NCBI GenBank assembly: GCA_019323195.1
Contig: JAHWHQ010000103.1
Location: forward strand, 1 to 7,428
From: Candidatus Woesearchaeota archaeon
Lineage (GTDB): Archaea > Nanobdellota > Nanobdellia > Woesearchaeales > JACPBV01
Direction: 5' to 3'
DNA length: 7,428 nucleotides
Below, piece after piece: positions 6,497 through 7,428 of this stretch. The translations under genes and the position numbers were made by a program. Position 1 is the stretch's first letter, and each line of letters starts with the position of its first letter. The notes beneath the pieces are model-generated. The model saw only the letters and a list, made by a program, of their open reading frames with translations, did no database searches and was not told the origin of the DNA.

Positions 6497-6658
6497 TTTT
6501 TATGTTGTCTCTTCTTTTATTCCTGACCCTACCCGAAGTTCATTCATTAGCACATAAAATCAAGAAGAAACAAAACGATCTTTTGGAAATCATCTGTTAT
6601 TTCACCAGTTTTTTCCTCCGATATTTTTAAATTTTTATTGATTTTTAGGGAGATTACT

Positions 6659-6668
6659 TATATTTAAA
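6659..6668 (-). promoter_or_regulatory. Candidate distal promoter of kamA
   Basis: TTTAAATATA on the minus strand (6668 to 6659) extends to a 12-base match, TTTAAATATAAG, with the promoter box of the unknown gene at 4475-4486. It would start a transcript near 6638 with a leader of about 150 bases. A weaker TATA-like AATAAAAG at 6523-6516 would cut into the Shine-Dalgarno sequence if used, so it fits less well. Confidence 0.4.
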
Positions 6669-6689
6669 GGTTATTATTTTAATGCATTT

Positions 6690-6775
6690 TCGTCGCTAAA
6701 ATCAATTTCTTTTTTTCAAAAAGAATAATTTTCAGAAAATAAATTTTTATTTTTTGGTTTTATCGTCGGTAAAAT
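6690..6775. repeat. Pair of 13-base direct repeats flanking a hairpin
   Basis: TCGTCGCTAAAAT (6690-6702) and TCGTCGGTAAAAT (6763-6775) differ at one base and are 73 bases apart. They are the only GC-containing islands in an otherwise almost pure A/T stretch. They could be paired protein-binding sites between the decarboxylase and kamA. Confidence 0.4.
6707..6725. terminator. Perfect T/A hairpin, possible terminator
   Basis: TTCTTTTT (6707-6714) and AAAAAGAA (6718-6725) are perfect complements around a three-base loop. The stem has only two G-C or C-G steps and would be weak. On the minus strand it lies about 60 bases after the decarboxylase stop and contains a T-run, so it could help end that transcript. 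Archaeal termination depends mainly on T-runs, so the hairpin itself may not matter. Confidence 0.25.
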
Positions 6776-6782
6776 AGACCTG

Positions 6783-7428
6783 TCAGAACCTGCACCCGCA
6801 GTACCGGTCCTCAAACCTTTCTTTCTCCTTCGCTAAAAGCAGCCTTCCCCCGGAGAGAACAGCGTAAGGCGCAGTCTCCTTGATGAGCCTCCATGCCCGT
6901 GAAAATGTATAGCTTCCCTGCATCAGCACGATCAGGATGTCACCCTTAACGCAGTCCCTGCTGAAAAAAGAATAGCCCCAGAGGTCGTCTGCCTTGCATA
7001 AGCTCCCATAGATTGTCTTTTTTTTCAGGTCAAGAGAAGGCCTGGAAAGGTTAACTACAGGCGAAAACAGGTAGCTGGAAAAATCCAGGCCCCCTATAAG
7101 GTTCATCCCGCCGTCAACGATAACATTATCTCCTTTCCGGGCTATAACCTTAAGAAGTATATGGGTTGAATTATTTGATATGCATCTTCCAGGCTCAAAA
7201 TAGACCTTAATACCCTTATTGAAAGGCAGAATATATTTCTCCAGGGAAGAGGATATCTTTTTTCCAAAATCATCCCAAGGCTCAACCTTATCGATAGAAA
7301 ATTCAGTTCCATTAAGATCAATCTTCCTTTCTTCAGCCCCCGAGACAACCTTCTCAAGAACACATCTCTGCGTAGACCTTGACAAGGTAGCCAGGTCATC
7401 TGGATATATCCCCCCTCCTATGTCAAGA
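6783..7428 (-). CDS. Fold-type III PLP-dependent amino acid decarboxylase (Orn/DAP/Arg family), C-terminal part
   Basis: Partial: the frame runs off the right edge and ends at TGA 6785-6783, giving 214 visible residues. It opens with LDIGGGIYP, the glycine-rich PLP-phosphate motif of ornithine/diaminopimelate decarboxylases. Next are FEPGR (77-81), VIVDGGMN (102-109), the catalytic cysteine in YGSLCKADD (Cys144) and the active-site tyrosine in GSYTFS (Tyr173). The lysine that holds PLP lies outside the window. The usual C-(D/E)-S-x-D pattern reads C-K-A-D-D, and the FNG-like motif that normally follows the tyrosine is replaced by AWRLIKE. Substrate cannot be named: ornithine, diaminopimelate, carboxynorspermidine or a carrier-bound amino acid are all possible. 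The protein ends in CGCRF. A TTG at 7385 is internal, since the conserved LDIGGG lies upstream of it. It is on the same strand as kamA, 296 bases away, probably in a separate transcript. Confidence 0.85.
   Translation of the reverse strand, partial: LDIGGGIYPDDLATLSRSTQRCVLEKVVSGAEERKIDLNGTEFSIDKVEPWDDFGKKISSSLEKYILPFNKGIKVYFEPGRCISNNSTHILLKVIARKGDNVIVDGGMNLIGGLDFSSYLFSPVVNLSRPSLDLKKKTIYGSLCKADDLWGYSFFSRDCVKGDILIVLMQGSYTFSRAWRLIKETAPYAVLSGGRLLLAKEKERFEDRYCGCRF

Larger units (their letters stand above)
6487..6782. other. AT-rich intergenic region upstream of kamA
   Basis: A 296-base gap, the longest in the window, made mostly of A/T runs. It holds a candidate distal kamA promoter (6659-6668, minus), a direct repeat (6690-6702 and 6763-6775), and a perfect T/A hairpin (6707-6725). 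A minus-strand GGAGG at 6619-6615 leads nine bases later to GTG-AAA-TAA, not a real gene. A 17-codon minus-strand frame at 6593-6540 could encode a small hydrophobic peptide but has no well-placed Shine-Dalgarno sequence. I find no tRNA and no convincing C/D-box RNA here. T-rich tracts just after the decarboxylase stop could end its transcript. Confidence 0.5.

Noticed and set aside
5383..6526. Plus-strand open frames opposite kamA
   Set aside because: They run against a gene with complete radical SAM and PLP motifs and show no motifs of their own.
6540..6593. 17-codon minus-strand frame upstream of kamA
   Set aside because: It has no Shine-Dalgarno sequence at proper spacing (GGAGG is 21 bases off) and is short enough to arise by chance; kept only as a note in the leader finding.
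2838..7428. PurF, KamA and the decarboxylase all ending with one or more cysteines near the C-terminus
   Set aside because: The endings differ in context and the families are unrelated, so a shared tag is not supported.
1..7428. Defence system, mobile element or CRISPR content
   Set aside because: No transposase, integrase, nuclease, toxin-antitoxin pair or spaced repeat array is visible; most genes are metabolic.

Overview
The window reads as archaeal chromosome. PurP, the archaeal formate-dependent AICAR formylase, is present. The purP and unknown-gene starts have a TATA-like box with a purine-rich BRE-like stretch about 25 bases before the ATG and no Shine-Dalgarno sequence, which looks like leaderless or near-leaderless transcription. 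Internal or leadered genes do carry Shine-Dalgarno sequences. Short intergenic gaps, lysine-rich proteins and a divergent PurF would fit a DPANN-type lineage, but that placement is inference; nothing here fixes the lineage. I see no rRNA, tRNA, CRISPR array, insertion sequence or integrase.

Layout. (1) 1-348, plus: the C-terminal end of a CBS-pair protein of the CNNM/CorC type, cut by the left edge. (2) 409-2813, plus: a two-gene operon with purP followed by a diverged purP paralogue that has a strongly basic N-terminal tail and altered ATP-grasp motifs. (3) 2838-4373, minus: purF, convergent with the purP pair. (4) 4374-4514: a divergent promoter region serving purF and an unknown gene. (5) 4515-5423, plus: an AT-rich gene for a 302-residue protein of unknown function with 22-residue repeats. 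Its last 47 bases overlap the 3' end of kamA, and this overlap depends on the length of one A9 run. (6) 5377-6486, minus: kamA, lysine 2,3-aminomutase, in a short form without the C-terminal zinc-binding tail. (7) 6487-6782: an AT-rich gap with candidate promoter and repeat signals. (8) 6783-7428, minus: the C-terminal part of a fold-type III PLP decarboxylase, cut by the right edge.

How the genes work together. PurF makes phosphoribosylamine from PRPP and glutamine, the first committed step of purine synthesis. PurP formylates AICAR with formate and ATP, near the end of the route. The paralogue probably assists or regulates PurP, or acts on a related substrate; its job is not known from sequence. 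KamA makes L-beta-lysine from L-lysine, and the neighbouring decarboxylase acts on a basic or dicarboxylic amino acid. The two could share an amine or beta-amino-acid pathway, but they are separated by about 300 bases and the link is only positional. I do not see a clear undescribed system. The items most worth a second look are the purP paralogue, the repeat-bearing unknown gene with its overlap, and the short KamA beside an atypical decarboxylase.
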